From contig NZ_ONZF01000002.1 in the NCBI RefSeq assembly GCF_900302445.1, forward strand, positions 496,001-560,000: 64,000 nucleotides of DNA. Reading direction: 5' to 3'. The notes under the pieces were generated by a model. It ran no database searches and was not told where the DNA came from. It saw only the letters and a program-made list of their open reading frames with translations. The stretch's first letter is position 1; every line of letters begins with the position of its first letter. The translations under genes and the position numbers were made by a program. This stretch comes from Palleronia abyssalis (GTDB lineage: Bacteria > Pseudomonadota > Alphaproteobacteria > Rhodobacterales > Rhodobacteraceae). Of the stretch, positions 36,211 through 44,419 are shown piece after piece.

Positions 36211-37469
36211 GCCACATCTTCCCGGACGAGGCCCAGCTCGGTCTCGGTAATACGCGAGAGTGCGAGCGCGCCGGCGCCGTATGCCCACAAAAGGTCGCCC
36301 CATTCATGTATGACCAGGGGGGGCAGGGGTTGCCCGGAATCGATGGTAAAGGCCTGCATCTCGACCAGCAGGTCCTGCGTGTTCAGCCAGTCGAAGCGCC
36401 GCTGGCCGCCGGACAGGATCAGAAGCGGAGGGTCGAACAGGTTGATGACGGTCGACAGCCCGGCGGCCAGATGGTGGCGGGCGCGGTCGAAGATAGACTG
36501 TGCAACTTCGTTTCCAGACGCGGCGGCTGTTTGCAGGGCGTCGATCAGTTCCGGGACCGGTTGCGTATCCTCGATCTGCAAGTTCAACGCGGCATAGGCT
36601 TCCCGCGCGATGGCATAGTCGGCCAGATACGCCTCGAGGCATCCGCGCTGGCCGCAACGGCAGAGGGCGCCGTCGATCTGAACCTTCGTATGACCTAGTT
36701 CGGGGCCCACGCCGTTTGCCCCCCGAAAGACGCGGTGATCGAGGACCATGCCCATGCCGACCCCCTGTTCAATTGTCACGACGGCGAAATTCGCGCGGTC
36801 GCGCCCCTTGCCGAACCACAGTTCGGCCAGCGCGACGAGGTTGGCGTCATTGTCCACGGCGACCGGAACGCCGATCCGTTCGGTCGCGATGCGGGCGAAG
36901 TCGATGTCCCGCCCGTCCAGCGCCCAGGACCAGTGCACCCGCCCAGAAGCATGATGGACGAAGCCGGGCACCCCCACGCCGACCGCGCCCAGGTCCCGAC
37001 GCGTTCGGCCTACGTCGCACAGCATCTTGTCCACCATCGCGGTAATCGTCGCGAGTTGTGCGTCGACATCCGTTTGCGGCGCAGACGATCGGTGCCGGAT
37101 GGAGGTCAGTTGCTGCCCGGCAAAGTCGAGCAGGATACCGGTGCTGTCGCGCGACGACAGCTTGATGCCGGCTACGATGAACGCTTCGGGGCGCACGGCG
37201 AGGCCGACGGGGGGGCGACCGCGGATACTGTTCGCCGCGCTGCGTGAAACGGGGGACTCGCATAACAGCATGCTGTCGATCAGCGCCCCGGTCAGGGTGG
37301 ATACGGTTCCCGGAGATATTCCGAGGTCACGGGCAACTCGCGCCCGCGAGACCGGGCCAGATGCCCGGACATAGTCGAAGATTTGCAACTTCAGGGGGCG
37401 CGAAGGATCGGGGCCAACGATCAGCGGACCGCAGACGGAGTCGCCCTCTTCCGCAATATCGGCGGCCAT
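36207..37469 (-). CDS. ROK family transcriptional regulator (XylR-like)
   Basis: A 420-residue repressor-type ROK protein. The winged helix is near residues 40-75 (VSRARVARDLGISPGTVSTL). The sugar-kinase-like domain follows, with GVGVPGFV, VDNDANLVALAE and the zinc motif CRCGQRGCLEAYL. It is divergent from xylFHG and so likely controls xylose (or related sugar) uptake in response to sugar. ATG 37469 follows GGAGGGAACGA. The frame stays open upstream as the antisense of xylF, which is not coding. Confidence 0.9.
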   Translation of the reverse strand: MAADIAEEGDSVCGPLIVGPDPSRPLKLQIFDYVRASGPVSRARVARDLGISPGTVSTLTGALIDSMLLCESPVSRSAANSIRGRPPVGLAVRPEAFIVAGIKLSSRDSTGILLDFAGQQLTSIRHRSSAPQTDVDAQLATITAMVDKMLCDVGRTRRDLGAVGVGVPGFVHHASGRVHWSWALDGRDIDFARIATERIGVPVAVDNDANLVALAELWFGKGRDRANFAVVTIEQGVGMGMVLDHRVFRGANGVGPELGHTKVQIDGALCRCGQRGCLEAYLADYAIAREAYAALNLQIEDTQPVPELIDALQTAAASGNEVAQSIFDRARHHLAAGLSTVINLFDPPLLILSGGQRRFDWLNTQDLLVEMQAFTIDSGQPLPPLVIHEWGDLLWAYGAGALALSRITETELGLVREDVA

Positions 37470-37506
37470 TTCGTTCCCTCCCCGAACAAATAGACCCACG
37501 GTTTTT

Positions 37507-37545
37507 ATGCTGCGGCGCAAAATAAGTCTGTTGCAGGCGCAGCAT
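37507..37545. promoter_or_regulatory. Inverted-repeat operator candidate between the ROK regulator and xylF
   Basis: ATGCTGCG (37507-37514) and its exact complement CGCAGCAT (37538-37545) are separated by 23 bp in the 198-bp divergent region. It lies 38 bp before the regulator ATG, so binding would autoregulate it and could act on xylF. No other perfect repeat of this length is seen in the interval. Confidence 0.4.
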
Positions 37546-37590
37546 GTCGCGAGAATACGCGGGCGTTCATTCCGATTGCAAACATTAAGT

Positions 37591-37619
37591 TTGACAGGCG
37601 AATTAAAACAGGCAACATC
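37591..37619 (+). promoter_or_regulatory. Candidate xylF promoter
   Basis: A perfect TTGACA (37591-37596) lies in an AT-rich patch, with only weak -10 candidates 16-18 bp downstream (around 37613-37619). It is flanked by TTAA on both sides (37585, 37603). It lies about 50 bp before the xylF start. Confidence 0.35.
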
Positions 37620-37667
37620 TTTGCCAGCCGGATCGACCTGAGTCCGGATCGTTCTAGGGAGGAATTG

Positions 37668-38699
37668 ATGCAAAGACGCACTCTGCTCGCCGTGGCTCTT
37701 TCGGCCACCTGTCTGACCCCGGCCGCCTTCGCGCAGGACGGGCCCACCGTTGGCGTAAGCTGGTCCAACTTCCAGGAAGAGCGTTGGAAGACCGATGAAG
37801 CCGCGATCCAGGCCGCCCTTGAGGAAGCCGGCGCCGAATACATCTCGGCCGACGCGCAATCGTCGTCCTCGAAGCAACTTTCGGACATCGAGTCCTTGAT
37901 CAGCCAGGGCGCCGATGCCCTCATCATTCTTGCGCAGGACAGCCAAGCGATCATTCCCGCCGTCGAGCTGGCCGCGAACAACGGTATTCCGGTCGTCGGC
38001 TATGACCGTCTGATCGAAGACCCCCGGGCCTTCTACCTGACCTTCGACAACATCGAGGTCGGCCGGATGCAGGCCCGCGCGATCCTCGAGGCACAGCCCG
38101 AGGGCAACTATGTCATGATCAAGGGCTCGCCCACCGACCCGAACGCCGACTTCTTGCGTGGCGGTCAGCAGGAGGTCCTGCAGGACGCGATCGATGCCGG
38201 TGACATCACCATCGTCGACGAGGCCTATACCGACCAGTGGCTGCCCGCCAACGCGCAGCGCAACATGGAGCAGATCCTGACGGCGAACGACAACAACGTC
38301 GATGCGGTCGTGGCCTCGAACGACGGCACGGCGGGTGGTGCCGTGGCGGCTCTCCAGGCGCAGGGCCTCGACGGGATCCCGGTGTCGGGTCAAGACGCGG
38401 ACTTCGCCGCTCTGAACCGTATCGCGCAGGGCACGCAGACCGTGTCGGTCTGGAAAGACAGCCGAGACCTTGGCCGTCGCGCTGCCGAGATCGCCCTGTC
38501 GATGGCGGACGGCACCGAGATGAGCAACATCGAAGGTGCGGAAGAGTGGACGTCGCCCGGTGGCACGACGCTTTGGGCCGAGTTCCTCAACCCGGTGCCG
38601 ATCACCCAGGACAATCTGGACGTCATCGTCGATGCCGGCTGGATCAGCCAGGAAGAGCTGTGCCAAGGCGTCGAGAACGGCCCCGCACCCTGCAACTGA
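37668..38699 (+). CDS. xylF: D-xylose ABC transporter substrate-binding protein
   Basis: A 343-residue periplasmic binding protein with a signal peptide (LLAVALSATCLTPAAFA). The type-I fold matches XylF: VGVSWSNFQEERWKTDE, SLISQGADALIILAQDS, GYDRLIEDPRAFYLTFDN and VASNDGTAGGAVAAL. ATG 37668 has AGGGAGGAA upstream. It is the first gene of xylFHG, and a hairpin follows it. Confidence 0.94.
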   Translation: MQRRTLLAVALSATCLTPAAFAQDGPTVGVSWSNFQEERWKTDEAAIQAALEEAGAEYISADAQSSSSKQLSDIESLISQGADALIILAQDSQAIIPAVELAANNGIPVVGYDRLIEDPRAFYLTFDNIEVGRMQARAILEAQPEGNYVMIKGSPTDPNADFLRGGQQEVLQDAIDAGDITIVDEAYTDQWLPANAQRNMEQILTANDNNVDAVVASNDGTAGGAVAALQAQGLDGIPVSGQDADFAALNRIAQGTQTVSVWKDSRDLGRRAAEIALSMADGTEMSNIEGAEEWTSPGGTTLWAEFLNPVPITQDNLDVIVDAGWISQEELCQGVENGPAPCN

Positions 38700-38712
38700 T
38701 ACAACCTGTCTT

Positions 38713-38743
38713 TGTCCCGGTGCGTGGTTTGCGCGCCGGGACA
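38713..38743 (+). terminator. Intercistronic stem-loop between xylF and xylH
   Basis: TGTCCCGG / CCGGGACA, an 8-bp perfect stem extended by further GC pairs, is followed by TTTCC. A hairpin after the binding-protein gene commonly causes partial termination or 3'-end protection so that more XylF than permease is made. Confidence 0.65.
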
Positions 38744-38765
38744 TTTCCTATTTCGGAGTGAAGTG

Positions 38766-40058
38766 ATGGCCGACGCGAGCGCCTCCGGCACGTCTTCGAA
38801 GCGAAAATCCCTTTTCCAGACGCTTGAAGTCGATACGCGCCTTCTGGGAATGGTGGGCGCCTTCGTCGTCGTTTGCCTGATGTTCAATTTCCTGACGGAC
38901 GGGCGTTTCCTGACGCCGCGCAACATCTTCAATCTGACGATCCAGACCGTCAGCGTGGCCATCATGGCCACCGGCATGGTCTTTGTGATCGTCACCCGCC
39001 ATATCGACCTGAGCGTTGGGTCCTTGCTGGCCACCTGTTCGGCGATGATGGCGATGACCCAGACGGCCATCCTTCCCGGGCTGGGCCTCGACTTTGGAAG
39101 TCCGCTTATCGCGCCCCTGGCGATCCTGGTGGGCGTCGCGACGGGTGCGGTCATCGGGGCCTTCCAAGGATACCTGATCGGCTATCTGGCGATCCCGGCC
39201 TTCATCGTTACGCTGGGCGGCCTTTTGGTCTGGCGAAACGTCGCGTGGTATCTGACGAACGGTCAGACCATTGGCCCGCTGGACGAGACCTTCCAGCTTC
39301 TGGGCGGGATCTCCGGCACCATGGGCGAGACCGGAAGCTGGATCCTGGGCGTGATCGCCGTGATCGTGGCAGCCGTTGCCATCTGGGGCGCGCGGCGTGC
39401 ACGGATTGCTCACGAGTTCCCGGTCAAGCCGATCTGGGCCGAATTCGCCCTGATGATCGTCGCAGCAGTCTTGATCCTTGGTCTGGTCGCGACCCTGAAC
39501 GCCTATGAAGTTCCCGAGCGGGTTCTTGCGCGGCAGTTCGAGGCGCAGGGCCTGACCGTACCCGAGGGCTATACCCAAGGCTATGGCGTGCCCTACTCGG
39601 TCCTGTTGCTGATCGCCGTGGCTGTCGTGATGACGGTGGTGGCCCGCAAGACCCGTTTGGGGCGGTATATCTTCGCGACGGGCGGCAATCCGGATGCGGC
39701 CGAGCTGTCGGGGATCAACACGCGGATGCTGACGGTCAAGGTCTTCGCGATCATGGGTGTCCTTTGCGCGCTGGCTGCGCTGGTGGCATCGGCCCGACTG
39801 TCCTTTCATTCCAACGATATCGGCACGTTGGACGAACTTCGCGTCATCGCGGCCGCGGTCATCGGCGGAACGGCCCTGGCAGGGGGCATGGGCACGATCT
39901 ATGGGGCGATCCTGGGCGCGCTGATCATGCAGTCATTGCAGTCGGGAATGGCCATGGTCGGCGTTGACGCGCCGTTCCAGAATATCGTGGTGGGCGGGGT
40001 CCTGGTCCTCGCCGTGCTGGTGGACATCGTCTACCGCAAGCGTACGGGAGCAAAATGA
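38766..40058 (+). CDS. xylH: Xylose ABC transporter permease
   Basis: A 430-residue inner-membrane permease of the ribose/xylose (BPD_transp_2) family with about ten helices. Typical segments are [13 protein letters not shown], the internal [18 protein letters not shown] and the C-terminal [20 protein letters not shown]. The large central loop between ~210 and 290 is expected for XylH. ATG 38766 follows GGAGTGAAG. Its stop overlaps the xylG ATG. Confidence 0.93.
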   Translation: MADASASGTSSKRKSLFQTLEVDTRLLGMVGAFVVVCLMFNFLTDGRFLTPRNIFNLTIQTVSVAIMATGMVFVIVTRHIDLSVGSLLATCSAMMAMTQTAILPGLGLDFGSPLIAPLAILVGVATGAVIGAFQGYLIGYLAIPAFIVTLGGLLVWRNVAWYLTNGQTIGPLDETFQLLGGISGTMGETGSWILGVIAVIVAAVAIWGARRARIAHEFPVKPIWAEFALMIVAAVLILGLVATLNAYEVPERVLARQFEAQGLTVPEGYTQGYGVPYSVLLLIAVAVVMTVVARKTRLGRYIFATGGNPDAAELSGINTRMLTVKVFAIMGVLCALAALVASARLSFHSNDIGTLDELRVIAAAVIGGTALAGGMGTIYGAILGALIMQSLQSGMAMVGVDAPFQNIVVGGVLVLAVLVDIVYRKRTGAK

Positions 40059-40822
40059 TGGTGGACCGAAGTGGCACCCCCCTTGTCGAAATGCGCGACA
40101 TCTCGGTCTCTTTCGGCGGAATCAAGGCGGTCGATCACGTCAGCATCGATCTTTTCCCCGGCGAGGTCGTGGGCCTTTTGGGCCATAATGGGGCGGGCAA
40201 GTCGACGCTGATCAAGTGTCTGTCTGGGGCATACCGGCAGGATACCGGCGATATTTTCGTCAACGGCGAGAAGGCGAATATCGAGAATCCGCGCGACGCC
40301 CGGGATTACAATATCGAGACGATCTATCAGACGTTGGCTTTGGCCGATAACCTAGATGCCGCGTCGAACCTGTTCCTTGGGCGCGAACTGACCACGGGGC
40401 TGGGATTCGTCAACGATGCCGCGATGGAGGCGGAAACGCGGAAGATCATGGGGCGGTTGAACCCCAATTTCCGCAAATTTGCATCGCCTGTCAGCGCTTT
40501 GTCGGGCGGGCAGAGGCAATCGGTCGCCATCGCGCGCGCGGTCTATTTCGAGGCGAAGATCCTTGTCATGGACGAGCCGACGGCCGCCCTGGGTCCGCAA
40601 GAGACGCAAATGGTGGCGGAGTTGATCCAGGAGCTGAAGAAGGACGGTCTGGGGATCTTCCTGATCGACCACGACGTCCACCAGGTTAAGCGTCTGTGCG
40701 ATCGCGCGGCCGTCATGAAGAACGGCGAACTTGTCGGGATCGTGGATGTCGATGACGTCTCGACCGACGACTTGCTGGCGATGATCATCGCCGGGAAGAA
40801 GCCGGAACATCTGGCGGCCTGA
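40055..40822 (+). CDS. xylG: Xylose ABC transporter ATP-binding protein (single domain)
   Basis: A 255-residue ATPase: Walker [10 protein letters not shown] (43-51), signature LSGGQ (149-153), Walker [11 protein letters not shown], switch His in IDHDVHQ. E. coli XylG has two fused ATPase domains (~510 residues); this is the half-size form common in alphaproteobacteria, which would function as a dimer. It is coupled to xylH by an ATGA overlap. Confidence 0.93.
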   Translation: MMVDRSGTPLVEMRDISVSFGGIKAVDHVSIDLFPGEVVGLLGHNGAGKSTLIKCLSGAYRQDTGDIFVNGEKANIENPRDARDYNIETIYQTLALADNLDAASNLFLGRELTTGLGFVNDAAMEAETRKIMGRLNPNFRKFASPVSALSGGQRQSVAIARAVYFEAKILVMDEPTAALGPQETQMVAELIQELKKDGLGIFLIDHDVHQVKRLCDRAAVMKNGELVGIVDVDDVSTDDLLAMIIAGKKPEHLAA

Positions 40823-40840
40823 CCCCGCAGGGTTCACCAT

Positions 40841-40871
40841 GGCCGGGTGTTGCGTAGTGCTGTGCCCGGCC
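40841..40871 (+). terminator. Hairpin after xylG, possible terminator
   Basis: A GGCCGGG / CCCGGCC stem with a 17-nt loop lies 18 bp past the xylG stop. There is no T-run, so it may be Rho-assisted or only protective. It also marks the boundary to the GTA spike genes. Confidence 0.45.
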
Positions 40872-40960
40872 GTTCGGTGCGCCGAGATTTGCGAAACCTT
40901 CGCGTCTTAGACCCTTTCCAGCGGCTGCACGGGGCATGTCGCATGCGAAGAGGGTTTATC

Positions 40961-41221
40961 ATGGCCGACCGATTTTCTAATCATGCATCCGGTTTGTCGT
41001 CGCCCCCGGGCGGTGTGGATGCAATTACCCCCAGTGATACGACCGACTTGGCGAATGTCACACGCGGCCTGAACGTATCGGGCAGCGGTGTCGTTCGCGT
41101 GACCACCGTTCTGGGCACGACCGAGACCGTGTTCGTCGCAGCGGGTGTGGTCTTTCCGATCCGGGCCACGCGAGTCTGGGCGCAGGGTACCGACGCGACG
41201 GGGATCCGCGGCCTCTACTAG
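40961..41221 (+). CDS. ghsA: GTA head-spike base protein-like (RCAP_Rcc01079 family)
   Basis: The 86-residue protein has the pattern I associate with the Rhodobacter capsulatus GTA spike-base family: a polar N-terminus (MADRFSNHASGLSSPPG), DAITPSDTTDLANVTRGLNV, then a short all-beta end with VFPIRATRVWAQGTDATG. In the RcGTA particle this protein forms the base of head spikes that bind capsule. ATG 40961 follows AGAGGG. It is 52 bp upstream of the large spike-fibre-like gene. The call is from recognition of the short conserved motif and gene pair, not from a search. Confidence 0.75.
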   Translation: MADRFSNHASGLSSPPGGVDAITPSDTTDLANVTRGLNVSGSGVVRVTTVLGTTETVFVAAGVVFPIRATRVWAQGTDATGIRGLY

Positions 41222-41273
41222 GTCACACCGTTCGATTCCCAACACTTGATCCCATTCTTGCCGGAGTCTTCTC

Positions 41274-43631
41274 ATGGAACTTGCCATCGGGGCCGGGCTG
41301 TCGACCTGTGCCGCATCGCCGTCCGCCCTGTCTGGGCTGGCATATGCCCCGCCAATCACGATCGACGCGCTGGCGCAGCCCGTGATCGTGTTCGATTCCG
41401 GTGCGGCCAGGGGGGAGAATACGGCCGATATTCCACTTTCAGGGCAGGCAAACGCCCCCGATGGCGCCGAGGTTCAGGCCCGACTGGTTCGAACCCAAGA
41501 TCGTGGGGAGGTCCATCCGTGGGTGCCGATCGGTGCCGTCGAGGGCGGCCATTGGTCGGGAACCTATCCCGGGGCGATGCGGCATGAGGGGCGATTGAAG
41601 GCCCAGGTGCGGGTGTCTGGGAAGGCCGGGACCGCCGAAGTGGGTGACATTCTGATCGGACATGTGGTCTGCCTGATCGGTCAGTCCGAGGACAGCCGGA
41701 TGTTCGATCCCCTCTTCGACGATCGCAGGTGGCAGTCCGTTCCGCAGTTCGATGACGATTGCCTGTTCGTGGTCACCCGCGATCATCGCGGCCCGAGAGG
41801 GTACGCGGAACTGGGGGTCGTCCCGGTCCGGTCAGGCTCACCGTTCACGGCGGCCCTGGCCCATATTGCAAAGATCCTGTCCAGCAATGCACCGGGCGAG
41901 ACGATTCTGATCGTCGACGGGACGATGGCGGGGACAAGCCGGACGGCGCTGGTCGACGATACGAACTATGCCCGCGCCTGGACCGCCACGTTGGCCGAGG
42001 GTGTGGACCTTGTCCGCTCGTGGGGATCGGATGTGGGGGTCGTCATGGACAGCTGGACGGCGGCTGACAGTGCCCCGGGCGACAACTTCGCGACGCGGTT
42101 CTATCCGTTTTATAGCGGGCTGCGCCGTGACGGCTCGACGTTCCCGGCCGGCGGTACGATGAGCGACGGCGGAACCGACTATCGCATCGATCATTTCCTG
42201 TGGGATCTGTCAGGAGCTGACCGCCCCGAGGCTTTGTTTCGTTCGGACGTGACGAAGCTGGCGTTCCACGGTCCCCATCGTTTCGAAGACTTCTCGATGG
42301 ATTCCACCGGGGGATACGTGCCGGGATTGCGCGACCAGAAGCAGGATACGCGTGTGTCGATTCGCGGAATGGTCACCGACCCAGCGCTGGGTCCCATCAT
42401 GCGCCCGAAGGGCCCGGAGATCGTCCTCTACCAGAACGGATCTCCTACCACTGTGACAGAATGGGTCGGGACGCGGTATGCCGACGGCTTCGATCCGAAT
42501 CCGGACACCTGGCGCAACTGGACCGATTTCGCCCACCCCTCGACCCACAGCGACGACGGTTTGCCCGCCCGTGCCCGCCATACAGCGATTGCCGCGTTGC
42601 ACGCTTTGGGGCGGGTGACCGATGAGGTTCCGCGTTTGAACCGGGCGTTCTGGCGTTCTGATTATGCCGAGTTCTGGTTCGAAGACAGCGCGGGTGCCAT
42701 GCCACGACTAAGCACAACCCGGCTGGAGCGTGGATTGATGCCCCCTGAGACGACCCATCCTCACCGTACCCAAGTCGCGGGTTTTCGGATCGATGGTGTC
42801 CCGGCCCAGCGGGTCGAGATCGTCGGGGGGCGCATTCGCGTATACCCGAATGGCGGAGCGTTCGACGGCAACACTCGAATAGATTATGGATTGGGCGGGG
42901 CGTCCGGACTGGTCGTCATGCCCGATGATGCCTTCGACAGTCTCTGGATGGACCTCCCGCTGGCGGTCAATGGGGTGTCGGGCGTCGATGGAGTAGCCAT
43001 CGAACCTATCCCTGACGCGGCCGAGATTGCCTCGACGTTGGCGCGGGACGGCCAGTTCGGATCGGATGGTTCTGTCGTGTTCCGTGACCCGAACCTGATT
43101 CCAGACGGCGTTTCCGCGATCACGTGGCGGTGGAAGATCGCGCCGGACGCTTCGAGCGACACGATGGATCTCGGTGGGATCGAAGCTGTGCGATTGAACG
43201 TGCAGAAGGTGCCAAACGGCAAGTTGCGACTTCTCATGATGGACGCTGGCGGCACTGTCACGGTCCCCTCCACGTCGACGTATTTGCCAGCTGGGACACT
43301 CGTCGATCTGATCGTGTCCGTGGACCTCGCCGCGGGCAGGATCAGGGTTTGGAAGGACGGGGTTTTCGTGGAAGACTTGGCTATTGCGCCGAACGTTCAA
43401 TCATTCGAGGCGAACAGGGCCGTCCATTTCCTTACCGGGTCTGGGAACGGTTGGATTGGCGCGGTGGATTGCCTGGCAGTCTGGTTCAAGGGAACGGCGG
43501 ACGGTGAGATCGACGGCTTGGGTGCCCCGCGTTGGCAAGTGCGCGGGACGGCGAACGCGCCTTATTATGCCGAAAGCGGCACTGGTTCCGGTGGGACCTG
43601 GCTGGTGAATGGAGCCCCGACTGCGCGATAG
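41274..43631 (+). CDS. ghsB: GTA head-spike fibre-like protein with SGNH-like and LamG-like domains
   Basis: A 785-residue protein partnered with the spike-base gene, as ghsB follows ghsA in R. capsulatus. After a ~125-residue beta-rich N-terminus, residues ~127-450 look like an SGNH/acetylesterase fold: LIGQSED (block I, Ser138), VDGTMAG and a terminal DFAHPSTHSDDGLPARARH that supplies candidate Asp/His residues. Residues ~600-785 resemble a concanavalin/LamG lectin domain (SVDLAAGRIRVWKDGVFVED). There is no signal peptide, as expected for a phage-type structural protein. Catalytic activity is an inference; the usual GQSN Asn is Glu here. Confidence 0.72.
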   Translation: MELAIGAGLSTCAASPSALSGLAYAPPITIDALAQPVIVFDSGAARGENTADIPLSGQANAPDGAEVQARLVRTQDRGEVHPWVPIGAVEGGHWSGTYPGAMRHEGRLKAQVRVSGKAGTAEVGDILIGHVVCLIGQSEDSRMFDPLFDDRRWQSVPQFDDDCLFVVTRDHRGPRGYAELGVVPVRSGSPFTAALAHIAKILSSNAPGETILIVDGTMAGTSRTALVDDTNYARAWTATLAEGVDLVRSWGSDVGVVMDSWTAADSAPGDNFATRFYPFYSGLRRDGSTFPAGGTMSDGGTDYRIDHFLWDLSGADRPEALFRSDVTKLAFHGPHRFEDFSMDSTGGYVPGLRDQKQDTRVSIRGMVTDPALGPIMRPKGPEIVLYQNGSPTTVTEWVGTRYADGFDPNPDTWRNWTDFAHPSTHSDDGLPARARHTAIAALHALGRVTDEVPRLNRAFWRSDYAEFWFEDSAGAMPRLSTTRLERGLMPPETTHPHRTQVAGFRIDGVPAQRVEIVGGRIRVYPNGGAFDGNTRIDYGLGGASGLVVMPDDAFDSLWMDLPLAVNGVSGVDGVAIEPIPDAAEIASTLARDGQFGSDGSVVFRDPNLIPDGVSAITWRWKIAPDASSDTMDLGGIEAVRLNVQKVPNGKLRLLMMDAGGTVTVPSTSTYLPAGTLVDLIVSVDLAAGRIRVWKDGVFVEDLAIAPNVQSFEANRAVHFLTGSGNGWIGAVDCLAVWFKGTADGEIDGLGAPRWQVRGTANAPYYAESGTGSGGTWLVNGAPTAR

Positions 43632-43645
43632 TAAACGGGTCGTGC

Positions 43646-44419
43646 TTAACGCGTCTTGTTGAGCACGACGCCCAGCACATTGGTTTCCTGGGCCACCAGC
43701 CTTTCGCATTCGTCTAGTTCCGCGGTCGTCGTGCGATCAGCCTCGGCCACGATCAGTGCGCAATCTGCATGGGAGAGAAACGCCAGAGTATCATCATGGG
43801 CGAGAATTGGCGGCGTATCAAAAAGGGTCACGTCCGGCGCATACTCGGCGCCGATTTCAGCCAAGGCATCACCGACGGCCGGATCGAGAAGGATGTCGGA
43901 CGCAGCGGCCATGGGGCTTCCGGCCACGGCCATGGCGAAATTCGGGCGGACTAGGACGGCGCAGTCAGAAAACCGTGCTTCGCCTGAGTAGAAATAGGCC
44001 GCTGAAAGTTTCGCCGGGGGAAGGTCGATCAGCCCGGCATGCGAGGGATTACGGAAGTCGGTCTCGACCGAGATGATTCGTTTCCCGATCTGACGCGCGA
44101 GGCCGAAACCAAGATTGACCGTGATCGTCGACCGGCCACATCGGGGAGTGGGAGACGTGATGACAATGCGCTTCCATCCTTGCGATTCCGCGCGGCGCGA
44201 GATGCGGGTGCGAAGCTGATCGAATGCCGCACTTTCGGGCGTTCCGCCATAGGATAAGATACGGTTCTCGACCAGATGCTTCTCTGTAGGGTGAAACGGT
44301 TGAAGGGCTTTCCAGTTGTCTGTCGCAGTGGGGTGAAAGTCCTTGCCAGCTGCTCGATCGAATTTCACGTTTGAGCCAGCTGATCGATCAAAGCCGTATT
44401 TCGTGCTATCCATGCTCAT
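43646..44419 (-). CDS. CpsD/ExoP-type ATPase (BY-kinase-like) with atypical Walker A
   Basis: A 257-residue cytoplasmic partner of the chain-length regulator upstream. Like BY-kinases it has an MRP/ParA-like domain: Walker A region ITSPTPRCGRSTITVNL, Walker A' region VETDFRNPS, Walker B LFDTPP. The Walker A lysine is replaced by arginine (R96 in CGRST), and no C-terminal tyrosine cluster is present, so kinase activity is doubtful. Its start overlaps the Wzz-like stop (ATGA). It ends 14 bp from the spike-fibre gene on the other strand. Confidence 0.8.
   Translation of the reverse strand: MSMDSTKYGFDRSAGSNVKFDRAAGKDFHPTATDNWKALQPFHPTEKHLVENRILSYGGTPESAAFDQLRTRISRRAESQGWKRIVITSPTPRCGRSTITVNLGFGLARQIGKRIISVETDFRNPSHAGLIDLPPAKLSAAYFYSGEARFSDCAVLVRPNFAMAVAGSPMAAASDILLDPAVGDALAEIGAEYAPDVTLFDTPPILAHDDTLAFLSHADCALIVAEADRTTTAELDECERLVAQETNVLGVVLNKTR

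Noticed and set aside
37470-38744. In-frame upstream extension of the ROK regulator through xylF
   Set aside because: The ribosome site GGAGGGAACGA before ATG 37469 and the winged-helix start fix the beginning; the extension is antisense to xylF.
41222-41250. tRNA-like T-arm word GTTCGATTCC between ghsA and ghsB, possible att site
   Set aside because: Flanking bases do not pair to form a T stem and no other tRNA arm or duplicate copy is seen nearby.
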